Assembly (NCBI GenBank): GCA_964422195.1
Contig: CAYRAF010000012.1
Coordinates: 1-27,097, forward strand
DNA length: 27,097 bases
Source of the DNA: CALVUP01 sp964422195
GTDB taxonomy: Bacteria > Bacillota_I > Bacilli_A > RF39 > UBA660
Direction of reading: 5' to 3'
A program made the position numbers and the translations under genes. Of the stretch, positions 14,589 to 22,658 are shown piece by piece. The notes under the pieces are model-generated. The model did not search any database and had not been told where the DNA came from. It saw only the letters and a list, made by a program, of their open reading frames with translations. Numbering within the stretch: position 1 is the first letter of the stretch; every line of letters starts with the position of its first letter.

Positions 14589-14638
14589 TACTAAAAAATA
14601 TATTTATTATATAATAATAATGATATGGGGATGATAAT

Positions 14639-17600
14639 ATGTATAAAATACTAGATGGTAATGAGGCATGTGCATATTCAAGTTATAACTTTACAGAAGT
14701 AGCGGGTATTTATCCAATTACTCCTGCATCAACTATGGCAGAATTAACTGATAAATGGTCAAATATTGGCAAAAAAAATTTTTTTGATAGTGAAGTTAAA
14801 GTGGTGGAAATGCAATCAGAAGCTGGGGCTATAGGTATGGTACATGGTGCACTACAGTCAGGAGCTTTAGCTAGTACTTACACTGCTAGTCAAGGATTAC
14901 TATTAATGATTCCTAATATGTATAAAATCGCAGGGGAGTTATTACCTTGTGTTATTAACGTAGCTGCTAGATCTTTATCAACTCATGCTTTATCAATACT
15001 TGGTGATCATCAAGATATTTATGCGACTCGTATGACTGGTTTTGCTATACTAGCATCTTCATCAGTTCAAGATGTCATGGACTTAACTAATGTTGCATAT
15101 CTTTCTACTATCGAAGGTAAAGTTCCTGTTCTTAATTTTTTTGATGGATTTAGAACTTCTCATGAACTATCTAAAGTGGAATTAATAGATACAGAAGAAA
15201 TAAAGTATTTAATAAATTATGACAAATTAAAAGAGTTTAGAGATAACGCTCTATCTCCAACAAATCCTGTTACTAGAGGAACTAATCAAAATGATGATAT
15301 TTATTTTCAAATGAGTGAAGCAAGGAATAAATATTATGATGATTTTGATGATGTGGTTGCCTCTTATATGAAAAGAATTTCTAAATTAACAGGAAGGGAT
15401 TATAAACCATTTAATTATTATGGTGCTAAAGATGCAACTCGTGTAATAGTCGCAATGGGATCTGTATGTGAAACTATTAAAGAAACTATAGATTATTTAA
15501 ATGCAAAAGATGAAAAAGTAGGGTTAATAGAGGTTCATTTATATAGACCTTTTTCTAAAAAATATTTTCTAAAAGCATTACCAAATACTACAACTGATAT
15601 TGCTGTATTAGATAGAACAAAAGAATCTGGTAGTCTTGGAGAACCATTATATTTAGATGTTGCTACTTTATTAAAAGAATCTGGTTTAGATGATATTAAT
15701 GTTATAGGTGGTAGATATGGATTATCTTCAAAAAATACATCACCTGCCTGCATAAAAGCAGTATATGATTTCTTGCTTGATTCAGATAATTTTAATCATT
15801 TTACTGTTGGTATTGAAGATGATGTTACTAATAAATCAATTGAAGTTGATTATAGTTTTAAAATTCCTAATAATAATACAGAATTCTTAATATATGGTTT
15901 TGGCTCTGATGGAATGGTAAGTGCCTCTAAAGATTTACTTAAAATAACAGGTGATGCGACAGAAGCTTTTGTTCAAGGATATTTTCAATATGATTCTAAA
16001 AAGAGTGGAGGAGTTACTAAATGCCATTTAAGATTTGCCAAGAATCATATTAGATCAACTTATTATGTAGAAAATCCATCGCTAATAGTATGTACTAAGG
16101 ATGACTATTTACAAAAGTTTAACATTTTAAAAGGAATAAAAGAAAATGGTACATTCCTTTTAGTAACTAATAAAAATGAACAAGAGATATTAGATTATTT
16201 AAAAGATTCTGATAAAAAAATACTAAAAGATAAAAATATAAAGTTTTATATTATAGATGCTTATAAATTAGCAAAGGATATTGGGCTTAACAATAAAATT
16301 AGTTCAATAGTTGAAACTATTATTTTTAAATTAAGTAAGATTATAAAATTTGATTATGCTTTAAAACAAATGAAAAAAACTATTAGTAAAAGATTTCAAG
16401 CATCAAGTAATAATTTAGTTGATAAAAATATTAAAGCAATAGATTTAGCTATTAACTATTTAAAAGAAATAAATATAAACGATATTAGTTATGAAGAAGT
16501 AAAAAAACAGAAAAAGTCAATCTTTGAAATAATAGATTCTAAAGAGGGAGATACTCTTCCAGTTTCAGCTTTTATAAGTAAACCAGATGGAACTACTGCT
16601 CCAGGTCTTTCAAAATTAGAAAAACGTAAAGTTTCTGATGTAGTCCCATGCTTTAATAAAGAAAACTGTATAGAATGTAATTTATGTTCATTAGTTTGCC
16701 CTCATGCGGTTATTAGACCATATTTACTTGATGATTATGAAGCAGATAATGCGCCTGAATCAGTAAAAGAGAATTTACTTGATGATATTACTAGTGATAA
16801 TAAATATACTATAGGAATTAGTTATGATCATTGTACTGGTTGTAGTTTATGTAGTGAAATATGTCCTGGTAAAAAAGGTAATAAAGCTTTAACGATGAAG
16901 AAAATTGAAGAATTAGAAAATCATAAGGGTGATTTTGATTATCTAGAATCAACTGAGGAAAAGGGAGTAGATTTTAACACAATAAAAGGAACACAATTTT
17001 CAAGACCTAAGTTTGAATTTCCTGGGGCGTGTGCTGGATGTGGGGAAACAGGATATCTAAAATTATTGACTCAACTTTTTAAAGATAGATTAGTTATTGC
17101 TAATGCTACAGGATGTTCTTCAATTTATGGTGCATCATCTCCAGTCACACCATACTCTATACCATGGGCTAGTTCTTTATTTGAAGATAATGCTGAATAT
17201 GGATATGGTATGAAAGTAGCGGATAATATTATTAAAGAAAGAATAAAGAAAATAATAAAAGATAATATAGATTTAGTAGGCACTGATTATGATGTTTATT
17301 ATAATTACTTAAATGATTTAAATGTAGAAAATGCTCAAGAATTATATGATATTGTTGATGATGGTCCATTAGAAGAATTAAAACCGTTAAAAGAATTTAT
17401 CATGCCTAGAACTTACTTTTTAGTCGGAGGAGATGGATGGGCTTATGATATTGGTTATTCTGGCATTGATCATGTTTTAAGTACAAATGAGAATGTAAAT
17501 ATTTTAGTACTTGATACAGAACTTTATTCAAATACTGGTGGTCAAGTATCTAAATCTAGTAGAAAAGGAAGTATTTCAGAATTCGCATATTCTGGTAAAA

Positions 17601-18058
17601 AAACTAATAAAAAAGATTTAGCTAAAATGGCTTTAGCTTATCCTAATGCTTATGTTGCTAGTATTAACTTAGGAGCTAATCCTATGCATGCTTTAAAAAT
17701 TTTAAAAGAAGCAGAGAGTTATAAAGGTGTATCTATAATTATTGCATATGCACCTTGTATTGCTCATAAAATAATAGAAGGTATGAAAAGTATAAACGAG
17801 GAAAAGAAAGCTACAAAATCAGGTTACTTTCCATTATTCCATTATAATCCGGAAGAACAAAGATTTTATTTAGATTCAAAAGCTGATTTTGATTTATACT
17901 ATGAATTCTTACTTGGAGAAGATAGATATAAAAAGATAAAAATATTAAATGAAGAAGAAGCTGATATATTATTAGAACAAAATAAACAAAATGCAATTGA
18001 TCGATATAAATACTTAGAAAATTTAAATTATAGTACACAAGAAAAAAACAACATTTAA
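14639..18058 (+). CDS. nifJ: Pyruvate:ferredoxin (flavodoxin) oxidoreductase
   Basis: 1139 residues, near the usual 1170-1190 of the single-chain enzyme. It decarboxylates pyruvate to acetyl-CoA and CO2 in the cytoplasm and passes electrons to ferredoxin or flavodoxin, a central step in anaerobic fermentation. Domains in order are: the N-terminal pyrimidine-binding domain (GNEACAYSSYNFTEVAGIYPITPAS), domain II (about 260-400), the gamma-type domain (about 415-640), a 2x[4Fe-4S] ferredoxin domain with CIECNLCSLVCP (from about 677) and CTGCSLCSEICPG (from about 732), and the TPP domain with CAGCGETGY (about 798), ATGCSSIYGAS, GGDGWAYDIGY and NTGGQ. All expected cysteines are present. A TATAAT (14610-14615) and GGGATGATAAT precede the ATG. 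It is a single-gene unit, convergent with the unknown gene at 18618-18055, whose end it overlaps by 4 nt. Confidence 0.97.
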   Translation: MYKILDGNEACAYSSYNFTEVAGIYPITPASTMAELTDKWSNIGKKNFFDSEVKVVEMQSEAGAIGMVHGALQSGALASTYTASQGLLLMIPNMYKIAGELLPCVINVAARSLSTHALSILGDHQDIYATRMTGFAILASSSVQDVMDLTNVAYLSTIEGKVPVLNFFDGFRTSHELSKVELIDTEEIKYLINYDKLKEFRDNALSPTNPVTRGTNQNDDIYFQMSEARNKYYDDFDDVVASYMKRISKLTGRDYKPFNYYGAKDATRVIVAMGSVCETIKETIDYLNAKDEKVGLIEVHLYRPFSKKYFLKALPNTTTDIAVLDRTKESGSLGEPLYLDVATLLKESGLDDINVIGGRYGLSSKNTSPACIKAVYDFLLDSDNFNHFTVGIEDDVTNKSIEVDYSFKIPNNNTEFLIYGFGSDGMVSASKDLLKITGDATEAFVQGYFQYDSKKSGGVTKCHLRFAKNHIRSTYYVENPSLIVCTKDDYLQKFNILKGIKENGTFLLVTNKNEQEILDYLKDSDKKILKDKNIKFYIIDAYKLAKDIGLNNKISSIVETIIFKLSKIIKFDYALKQMKKTISKRFQASSNNLVDKNIKAIDLAINYLKEININDISYEEVKKQKKSIFEIIDSKEGDTLPVSAFISKPDGTTAPGLSKLEKRKVSDVVPCFNKENCIECNLCSLVCPHAVIRPYLLDDYEADNAPESVKENLLDDITSDNKYTIGISYDHCTGCSLCSEICPGKKGNKALTMKKIEELENHKGDFDYLESTEEKGVDFNTIKGTQFSRPKFEFPGACAGCGETGYLKLLTQLFKDRLVIANATGCSSIYGASSPVTPYSIPWASSLFEDNAEYGYGMKVADNIIKERIKKIIKDNIDLVGTDYDVYYNYLNDLNVENAQELYDIVDDGPLEELKPLKEFIMPRTYFLVGGDGWAYDIGYSGIDHVLSTNENVNILVLDTELYSNTGGQVSKSSRKGSISEFAYSGKKTNKKDLAKMALAYPNAYVASINLGANPMHALKILKEAESYKGVSIIIAYAPCIAHKIIEGMKSINEEKKATKSGYFPLFHYNPEEQRFYLDSKADFDLYYEFLLGEDRYKKIKILNEEEADILLEQNKQNAIDRYKYLENLNYSTQEKNNI

Positions 18059-18075
18059 TTATGTTGTTTTTCGTT
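18042..18075. terminator. Bidirectional terminator inside both convergent gene ends
   Basis: AACAACAT (18047-18054) pairs with ATGTTGTT (18061-18068), with an A run on the left and a T run on the right, so it works both ways. The loop contains both stop codons. Confidence 0.8.
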
Positions 18076-18618
18076 TTTACTTAACTTATCTTTAAAATAT
18101 TTATCTATTATTTGAAAATCTTTTTCAAATAAATTTATATTTTTTTCTTTATATAACTCTATTGTATTTTTATTAACTTTGCCTCTTTGATATCTTGAGT
18201 CAATAAAGTGTCTTACTAATTTCATAGGTATAGATGAATCGCTATCAATAAAACAATCTATACTACTGGCGGGATCTACATTATAATTTTTAGATATATA
18301 GTATAAATTGCTAATAAATAGTTCTATATCATCACTATTAAAGTCTTTTATAGGTTTATTGATATAGGTAACTTTATTATCAAAACTTTCACCTCTAAAA
18401 TGATGAACTACTAAAATATTTTTGATTATTTCACCCATTAATTCTTCTTTACTAACTCTTTTAATTCTTCCTCTAGAATAAGCAGTCAAAAAAAAGCTAG
18501 AATCCTCGTATTCAAGATAATTCCATAAAGCAAAATATTTTTGTTCTCTATTATATGCATGTTGTCTATTAGAATCACTAGTACATACGGAATCAATTGT
18601 TCTTAATACTTCACTCAT
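18055..18618 (-). CDS. Protein of unknown function downstream of a structured RNA
   Basis: 187 residues that I do not recognise. It appears cytoplasmic and soluble, with no signal peptide or membrane helix, and rich in Asp, Asn, Lys and Tyr. Patches that might be useful for a search are NREQKYFALWNYLEY (about 23-37), ILVVHHFRGESFDNKVTYI (about 68-86) and PMKLVRHFIDSRYQRGKVNK (about 131-150). The C-terminus is a charged helix. The ATG has AGGTGGGAG about 5 nt upstream on the minus strand, and a TATAAT-like stretch lies close before it, so it may have its own promoter. A terminator and a predicted structured RNA lie 46-192 nt upstream on the same strand, so control by attenuation is possible. 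It is the only protein gene on the minus strand between 3348 and 26491. Confidence 0.78.
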   Translation of the reverse strand: MSEVLRTIDSVCTSDSNRQHAYNREQKYFALWNYLEYEDSSFFLTAYSRGRIKRVSKEELMGEIIKNILVVHHFRGESFDNKVTYINKPIKDFNSDDIELFISNLYYISKNYNVDPASSIDCFIDSDSSIPMKLVRHFIDSRYQRGKVNKNTIELYKEKNINLFEKDFQIIDKYFKDKLSKNEKQHN

Positions 18619-18663
18619 ATACTCCCACCTATTATAATAATATCATATGGTATATAAAAATAT

Positions 18664-18694
18664 AAAAAAAACAAGTTTATTTATGTAAACTTGT
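18664..18694 (-). terminator. Terminator of the minus-strand structured RNA
   Basis: On the minus strand ACAAGTTTA (18694-18686), a 6-nt loop and TAAACTTGT (18679-18671) form a perfect 9-bp stem followed by a run of T (18670-18664). Confidence 0.88.
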
Positions 18695-18810
18695 TGTAAA
18701 ATAACAAAAAATTAGAAGCTGCACCCCCTGGGAACAGCTTCATAAAAAGAATAAAAAGGGGTTGGCTAGTGTGATACTAGCGACCAATTCGCCATTTCTC
18801 GAATTGGTAC
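18664..18810 (-). ncRNA. Unidentified structured RNA of about 147 nt
   Basis: A minus-strand unit bounded by a consensus promoter (18844-18816) and a strong terminator (18694-18664), with no reading frame and ribosome-binding site inside. Predicted folding from the 5' end is as follows. Stem 1: ACCAATTCG with CGAATTGGT (18808-18800 / 18791-18783), loop 8 nt. Stem 2: GCTAGT with ACTAGC (18781-18776 / 18770-18765), loop 5 nt. Then comes a single strand with AACCCC (18763-18758) and a pyrimidine-rich stretch. Stem 3: GAAGCTG with CAGCTTC (18741-18735 / 18721-18715), whose 13-nt loop contains GGGGGT. The ACCCC before stem 3 can pair with GGGGT of its loop (18762-18758 with 18727-18723), giving a possible pseudoknot. 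The region is clearly richer in G and C than its surroundings. I looked for SRP, tmRNA, RNase P and 6S hallmarks and found none. It could be a free small RNA or a riboswitch for the gene at 18618. Confidence 0.65.
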
Positions 18811-18815
18811 TGTTT

Positions 18816-18844
18816 ATAATACTCATTTAGGTGTAGTTTGTCAA
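18816..18844 (-). promoter_or_regulatory. Consensus promoter of the structured RNA
   Basis: On the minus strand TTGACA (18844-18839), a 17-nt spacer and TATTAT (18821-18816) predict a start at G 18810, just before the first stem. It is of the same class as the two tRNA promoters in the window. Confidence 0.78.
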
Positions 18845-18943
18845 TATTTTTTGCAAAAAAAAATCATTTTTTTTTATTATAAAAAAAAGTGAATTTTTAT
18901 CTCACAAATTTATGAAAAACTATTTTCTTTTATGGCTGTTTTA

Positions 18944-18952
18944 TGATATAAT
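18944..18952 (+). promoter_or_regulatory. Extended -10 promoter of the Tad operon
   Basis: TGATATAAT, perfect extended -10, 26 nt before the first start codon at 18979; no clear -35. The 90 nt between this and the divergent RNA promoter are low-complexity A/T runs with no other feature. Confidence 0.55.
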
Positions 18953-18978
18953 TTTATATGATAATAGGGGTGGTATAG

Positions 18979-19335
18979 ATGAAAGCTAATAATAGAGGTC
19001 AAGCTTTAGTAGAATTTGTACTAATTTTACCTATTTTCATATTTTTAATTTTTATAAGTGTTGATATAGGTAGAATTATATATACCAAAAATTATTTAGA
19101 AACAAGACTAGATGAGACAGTAGAATTAATTGAAGAAAAGAAAAATTATGATGAAGTTTTAAAAGTTTTAAATAAAAACAATAATTCTGATTTTAAACTA
19201 TCTATCAAATATAAAGAAAATAAATATGCTACTGTAAAACTAATAAAGGAAGTTTATTTATTAGCTCCTGGTGCATCGCTAATTCTTGATAATCCATATT
19301 CTGTTTATGTAACGCGTGAGGTTGCTTATGAATAA
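18979..19335 (+). CDS. tadE: TadE-like pseudopilin with intact processing site
   Basis: 118 residues. TadE-type proteins are minor pilins of Tad (type IVc) pili and sit in the membrane by an N-terminal helix. The start MKANNRGQALVEFVLILPIF gives a short basic leader, Gly7 as the predicted cleavage residue and Glu12 at +5, as prepilin peptidases need. The hydrophobic segment runs to about residue 29. The rest is a small, mainly alpha/beta outside domain of about 85 residues, with no cysteine. GGGGTGGTATAG lies before the ATG. It is the first gene of an eight-gene run on one strand, and the next gene starts inside its last codons. It could also serve as the major subunit here, since no Flp pilin gene is visible in the window. 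Confidence 0.82.
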   Translation: MKANNRGQALVEFVLILPIFIFLIFISVDIGRIIYTKNYLETRLDETVELIEEKKNYDEVLKVLNKNNNSDFKLSIKYKENKYATVKLIKEVYLLAPGASLILDNPYSVYVTREVAYE

Positions 19336-19702
19336 CAAAGGACAAACACTAGTAATATTTGTAATTTTACTTCCATTATTTGTTTTAGTTCTTGCACTAG
19401 TTATAGATACATCAATTATGTTTTATAACAAAAATAAATTAGATAGTATTAATAAAACAGTTGTTAATTATTCTATGAATCATGTTGAGCAGAATAAAGA
19501 TAAAATAATGGAATATATTAAAAAGAATGATTCTGATATAAAAGTTGAAAAATTAGAAATGAATGAACAAACAATTACATTAACGATAAGTAAAAATATA
19601 AAATCTTTATTTGGTAATATTTTGAAGGTAAAAAAATATACGATAACATCAAGTTATAAAGGAACTATAGAAACCAAGAAAATAGAAAAAATTGGAGAAT
19701 AG
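19328..19702 (+). CDS. TadE/TadG-like pseudopilin lacking Glu at +5
   Basis: 124 residues from the ATG at 19328. The longer GTG start at 19316 is less likely because GAGG at 19318-19321 serves the ATG. The N-terminus MNNKGQTLVIFVILLPLFVLVLALVID has the TadE/TadG look, with Gly5 as a possible cleavage residue, but the +5 position is Ile10 in place of Glu. The hydrophobic segment ends near residue 28, and an extracytoplasmic domain with alternating strands follows (about 35-124). Loss of Glu+5 often goes with a lack of processing, so it may stay uncleaved as a membrane anchor or assembly factor. It overlaps the previous gene by 8 nt and ends 10 nt before the TadZ start. Confidence 0.8.
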   Translation: MNNKGQTLVIFVILLPLFVLVLALVIDTSIMFYNKNKLDSINKTVVNYSMNHVEQNKDKIMEYIKKNDSDIKVEKLEMNEQTITLTISKNIKSLFGNILKVKKYTITSSYKGTIETKKIEKIGE

Positions 19703-19712
19703 AAGGGATAAA

Positions 19713-20471
19713 ATGGCATTAAAAAAAGGAAAAATTATGACAGTTGCATCTACTAAAGGAGGAGTTGGTAAAACAATTACTACACTTTTACTTAGTAATA
19801 TTTTAACAGAAGAAAAAAAGAAAACTCTGTTAATAGATTTAGATTTATATGGAGGAGCAATTGCTCTTAATTTAAATGTTCCTCAAGAAAAAACAGTTTT
19901 TAACGTTGTAGATGATTTAGAAAATAATAGATATAAAACTATAGATGATTATGTTGTTAATTACAATGAATATGTTGATGTTTTAGCATCACCAAAAGAT
20001 CCTAGACAATCTTCAAAAATAGATCCTAAATATTTAGAAATACTACTTAATAGTGTTTTATATAAATATGATGTTGTATTAATTGATACATCTCATTCAT
20101 TAGATGCTATAAGTATTACTACTATGGACTTATCTGATTATATTTATTATATTGTTACTAATGATTTCATGGATATAAAAAATGCAAAAAACTTTATCTC
20201 GATACTTAAAAATATAGAGTTTGATAATTATAAAGTTATTATGAATAGCTCTATTGATTTTCAGAAAGATTATTTTTCATTATTTGATATAAAACATATA
20301 TTAAAAGCAAATATTGATTATACTTTAAGCAAAAACATGCATATCAAAGATATTGATAAATATTTAATAGATGGTGATTTTTCTAAAATAGTTAGATATA
20401 TCAAGTTGCATGCTAAAAAAGATTATCATAACTTAGAAATTATGATAAAAGAATCTTTGAAAGAGGAGTGA
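19713..20471 (+). CDS. tadZ: TadZ/CpaE-like ParA-family ATPase
   Basis: 252 residues. TadZ/CpaE proteins place the Tad machine in the cell. The deviant Walker A box STKGGVGKT covers 13-21, with the signature Lys15 of the MinD/ParA family. The Walker A' aspartate is in LLIDLDLYGGAIALNL and a Walker B-like stretch is YDVVLIDTSHSLD. The receiver-like N-terminal domain of long CpaE proteins is missing, so this is the short form. The ATG at 19713 follows AGAAGGGAT and is preferred over the in-frame ATG at 19692, which lies inside the previous gene. The gene is in the middle of the Tad run, 4 nt before cpaF. Position and family together make a pilus role much more likely than plasmid or chromosome partition. 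Confidence 0.85.
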   Translation: MALKKGKIMTVASTKGGVGKTITTLLLSNILTEEKKKTLLIDLDLYGGAIALNLNVPQEKTVFNVVDDLENNRYKTIDDYVVNYNEYVDVLASPKDPRQSSKIDPKYLEILLNSVLYKYDVVLIDTSHSLDAISITTMDLSDYIYYIVTNDFMDIKNAKNFISILKNIEFDNYKVIMNSSIDFQKDYFSLFDIKHILKANIDYTLSKNMHIKDIDKYLIDGDFSKIVRYIKLHAKKDYHNLEIMIKESLKEE

Positions 20472-20475
20472 TATA

Positions 20476-21843
20476 ATGGCAAGAAAAAGTTTAAAAGATG
20501 AATTTAGTTATAAAACCATTAATAGAGCTCCAGTAGAAGAAGTAAGTGATTATGAGATATTTAAAGATAAAACCTTACTTGATAATTTAAGGAGTAGTAT
20601 TATCCAAAATATTATTGATAATAAAGTTCCTGATGAACAAGATTTAAATGAGTATATAAATGATGAAATCGATAAGAGCTTAGAGGGTTATGATTTAAGT
20701 AATTTAGAAAGAACTCATATATTTAATCTAATTGATAATGAAATTAATGGATATGGGCCAATAACAGAATTACTTTCAGATAAGAATGTAACTGAAATAA
20801 TGGTAAATGCTCCAGATGAAGTTTATATTGAAATTGATGGTAAAGTTATTAAAGATGAAACAGTATCATTTATAAATAAAGATCATATTTTAAGAACTAT
20901 TCAAAGAATGGTACAACCTCTAGGAAGAACTATTGATCAAGCTAATCCTATGGTTGACTCAAGACTACCAGATGGTTCTAGAATAAATGCTATTATCCCG
21001 CCACTTTCATTAAATGGACCAGTCCTTACAGTAAGAAAATTTAAAGAAAGTTTATCTGATATAGATGATTTACTTAGAAATGGTACTATGACTCCTTATA
21101 TGGCTAGATTTTTAGAAGCTTGTGTTCATGGTAAATTAAATATTTTAATATGTGGAGGTACTGGTTCAGGTAAAACAACAGTACTTAATATACTTAGTAG
21201 TTTTATAGGAAATGATGAAAGAATTATTACTATTGAAGATGCCGCTGAATTAAAGCTAAAACAAGAGCATGTTATTTCCTTAGAAACAAGAAAAATGAAT
21301 TATGAAAGCGAAGGGGAAATAACAATAAGAGATTTAGTTATTAACTCACTCCGTATGAGACCAGATAGAATAATAGTTGGAGAAACTCGTGGTAGTGAAG
21401 CTTTCGATATGCTTCAAGCTATGAATACTGGACATGAAGGTAGTTTAACTACACTACATGCTAATTCTCCAATGGATGCTTTAAATAGACTTGAAACAAT
21501 GGTATTAATGGGTGGTATAGATATCCCAATTAAAGCAATTCGTGAATACATTGAAAATGCTATTGATATAGTTGTTAATGTAGAAAGACTTAGTGATGGT
21601 CGTAGAAAAGTAACAAGTATTTGTGAAGTAGTAGGGTTTGATAATGATATTATTAAACTAAAAGAAATATTTGCATTTAGACAAACGGGTTTAACTAGTA
21701 ATAAGGAAGTAGATGGTGAATTTGTTTTATATAACTATAGACCACTTAGTTATGAAAAGTTAAAATTAAAAGGTATAGATTCAATAGATGATATTTTTGA
21801 AAAACTAAAGAAACCTAGAAAGGCTACAAAGAATGAAAAATAA
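20476..21843 (+). CDS. tadA: TadA/CpaF-type secretion ATPase
   Basis: 455 residues, typical for CpaF. This hexameric ATPase powers pilus assembly (and retraction in some Tad systems) from the cytoplasmic face. An N-terminal helical region (1-75) and a linking domain (about 85-200: YGPITELLSDKNVTEIMVN, GRTIDQANPMVDSRLPDGSRINAIIPP) are followed by the RecA-like core. The core has Walker A GGTGSGKTT (about 227-235), the Asp box, Walker B with Glu303 (RIIVGETRG), the His box (SLTTLHANS) and the Arg-rich segment VERLSDGRRKV. All functional residues are intact. AGGAGTGATATA precedes the ATG. Its end overlaps the next gene by 11 nt. Confidence 0.96.
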   Translation: MARKSLKDEFSYKTINRAPVEEVSDYEIFKDKTLLDNLRSSIIQNIIDNKVPDEQDLNEYINDEIDKSLEGYDLSNLERTHIFNLIDNEINGYGPITELLSDKNVTEIMVNAPDEVYIEIDGKVIKDETVSFINKDHILRTIQRMVQPLGRTIDQANPMVDSRLPDGSRINAIIPPLSLNGPVLTVRKFKESLSDIDDLLRNGTMTPYMARFLEACVHGKLNILICGGTGSGKTTVLNILSSFIGNDERIITIEDAAELKLKQEHVISLETRKMNYESEGEITIRDLVINSLRMRPDRIIVGETRGSEAFDMLQAMNTGHEGSLTTLHANSPMDALNRLETMVLMGGIDIPIKAIREYIENAIDIVVNVERLSDGRRKVTSICEVVGFDNDIIKLKEIFAFRQTGLTSNKEVDGEFVLYNYRPLSYEKLKLKGIDSIDDIFEKLKKPRKATKNEK

Positions 21844-22657
21844 AGAAACTAAAAAAATAACAAAATTAGAAACATTATCTTATATATTGATTATTATCAA
21901 TTTATTGTTAATTTTCTTAGTTGCTTATACTTACTTGAATAAACAAGAGACTCCAAAAGAAGAAAAGAAAATTAGTAAAGTTGAAGAGAAAAAAGAAGAA
22001 GAGATTACTGATGAGATAAGAAGTTTAGTTAATAAATATGATGTTTTTAATAATCAATTAGAATCAGTTAATTTCTTTGGATATTTATATAAGGAAGATG
22101 AATATAAAACTAAAGATATTTCTGATAATGCTAAAATATATATAGCAATATCTAATATTCAATTTGTTGATAATAAAGAATTAATGGATACAAATGGAAA
22201 TGTATCTTTGCCAAAAAAAATGATTGAAGAAAAGATTAAAGAATTATTTGGTAATAATACAGAGTATAAAGATCAAGATTTAAATAATATTGATAGTGAC
22301 TGTCGAATCGCATATTTTAAATATGATAATCAAGAACAAAAATATAAGTTGAAAGCATATGGTCATAATACTAATGCTTATAGTAATAAAATTAAAACTA
22401 ACATCGAAAAAGTATATACTAAGGATAATAAATTAGAAGTATATATATCTATGTATGTAGAAATAAATAATAAAGATGGTATAAATATATATAAAGATAC
22501 AGATTTAAATGATAAAATAGTTACTTTAAAACAAGGAGAAGTAAAAGATATATTCAAAGATTATTCTAAAAAATTACAAAAGTATAAATATACTTTTAAA
22601 AAAGAAGAAGATAGATACATATTTTCTAAAATAGAAAAAGTAATAGAGGAGGAATAA
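21833..22657 (+). CDS. Membrane-anchored extracytoplasmic protein, family A (copy 2), in Tad operon
   Basis: 274 residues, unknown function. One membrane helix (about 15-34) is followed by a Lys/Glu stalk (about 37-57) and an outside domain of about 215 residues. It shares the plan of the proteins at 2266 and 22659: ITDEIRSLVNKYD at the domain start, IKELFGNNTEYKD, a single Cys in DCRIAYFKYDN, and YKYTFKKEEDRYIFSKIE at the end. Where the other two copies have a second cysteine, this one reads YGHN. The ATG lies within the last codons of the CpaF gene (11-nt overlap) with a modest AAAGG upstream, so translation is probably coupled. A structural or assembly role in the pilus is inferred from its location. 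It may be the lineage's substitute for an outside Tad component. Confidence 0.82.
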   Translation: MKNKETKKITKLETLSYILIIINLLLIFLVAYTYLNKQETPKEEKKISKVEEKKEEEITDEIRSLVNKYDVFNNQLESVNFFGYLYKEDEYKTKDISDNAKIYIAISNIQFVDNKELMDTNGNVSLPKKMIEEKIKELFGNNTEYKDQDLNNIDSDCRIAYFKYDNQEQKYKLKAYGHNTNAYSNKIKTNIEKVYTKDNKLEVYISMYVEINNKDGINIYKDTDLNDKIVTLKQGEVKDIFKDYSKKLQKYKYTFKKEEDRYIFSKIEKVIEEE

Positions 22658-22658
22658 T

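Noticed and set aside
15535..15753. 72-codon minus-strand frame inside nifJ
   Set aside because: Shadow of the conserved nifJ reading frame with no start signal.
18664..18810. Reading the minus-strand RNA as SRP RNA, tmRNA, RNase P RNA, 6S RNA or tracrRNA
   Set aside because: The SRP tip (GGAA tetraloop with AGCAGCC-like part), a tmRNA tag frame and tRNA-like ends, RNase P core motifs, and the long single hairpin of 6S are all absent; no cas9 is near. Left as unidentified.
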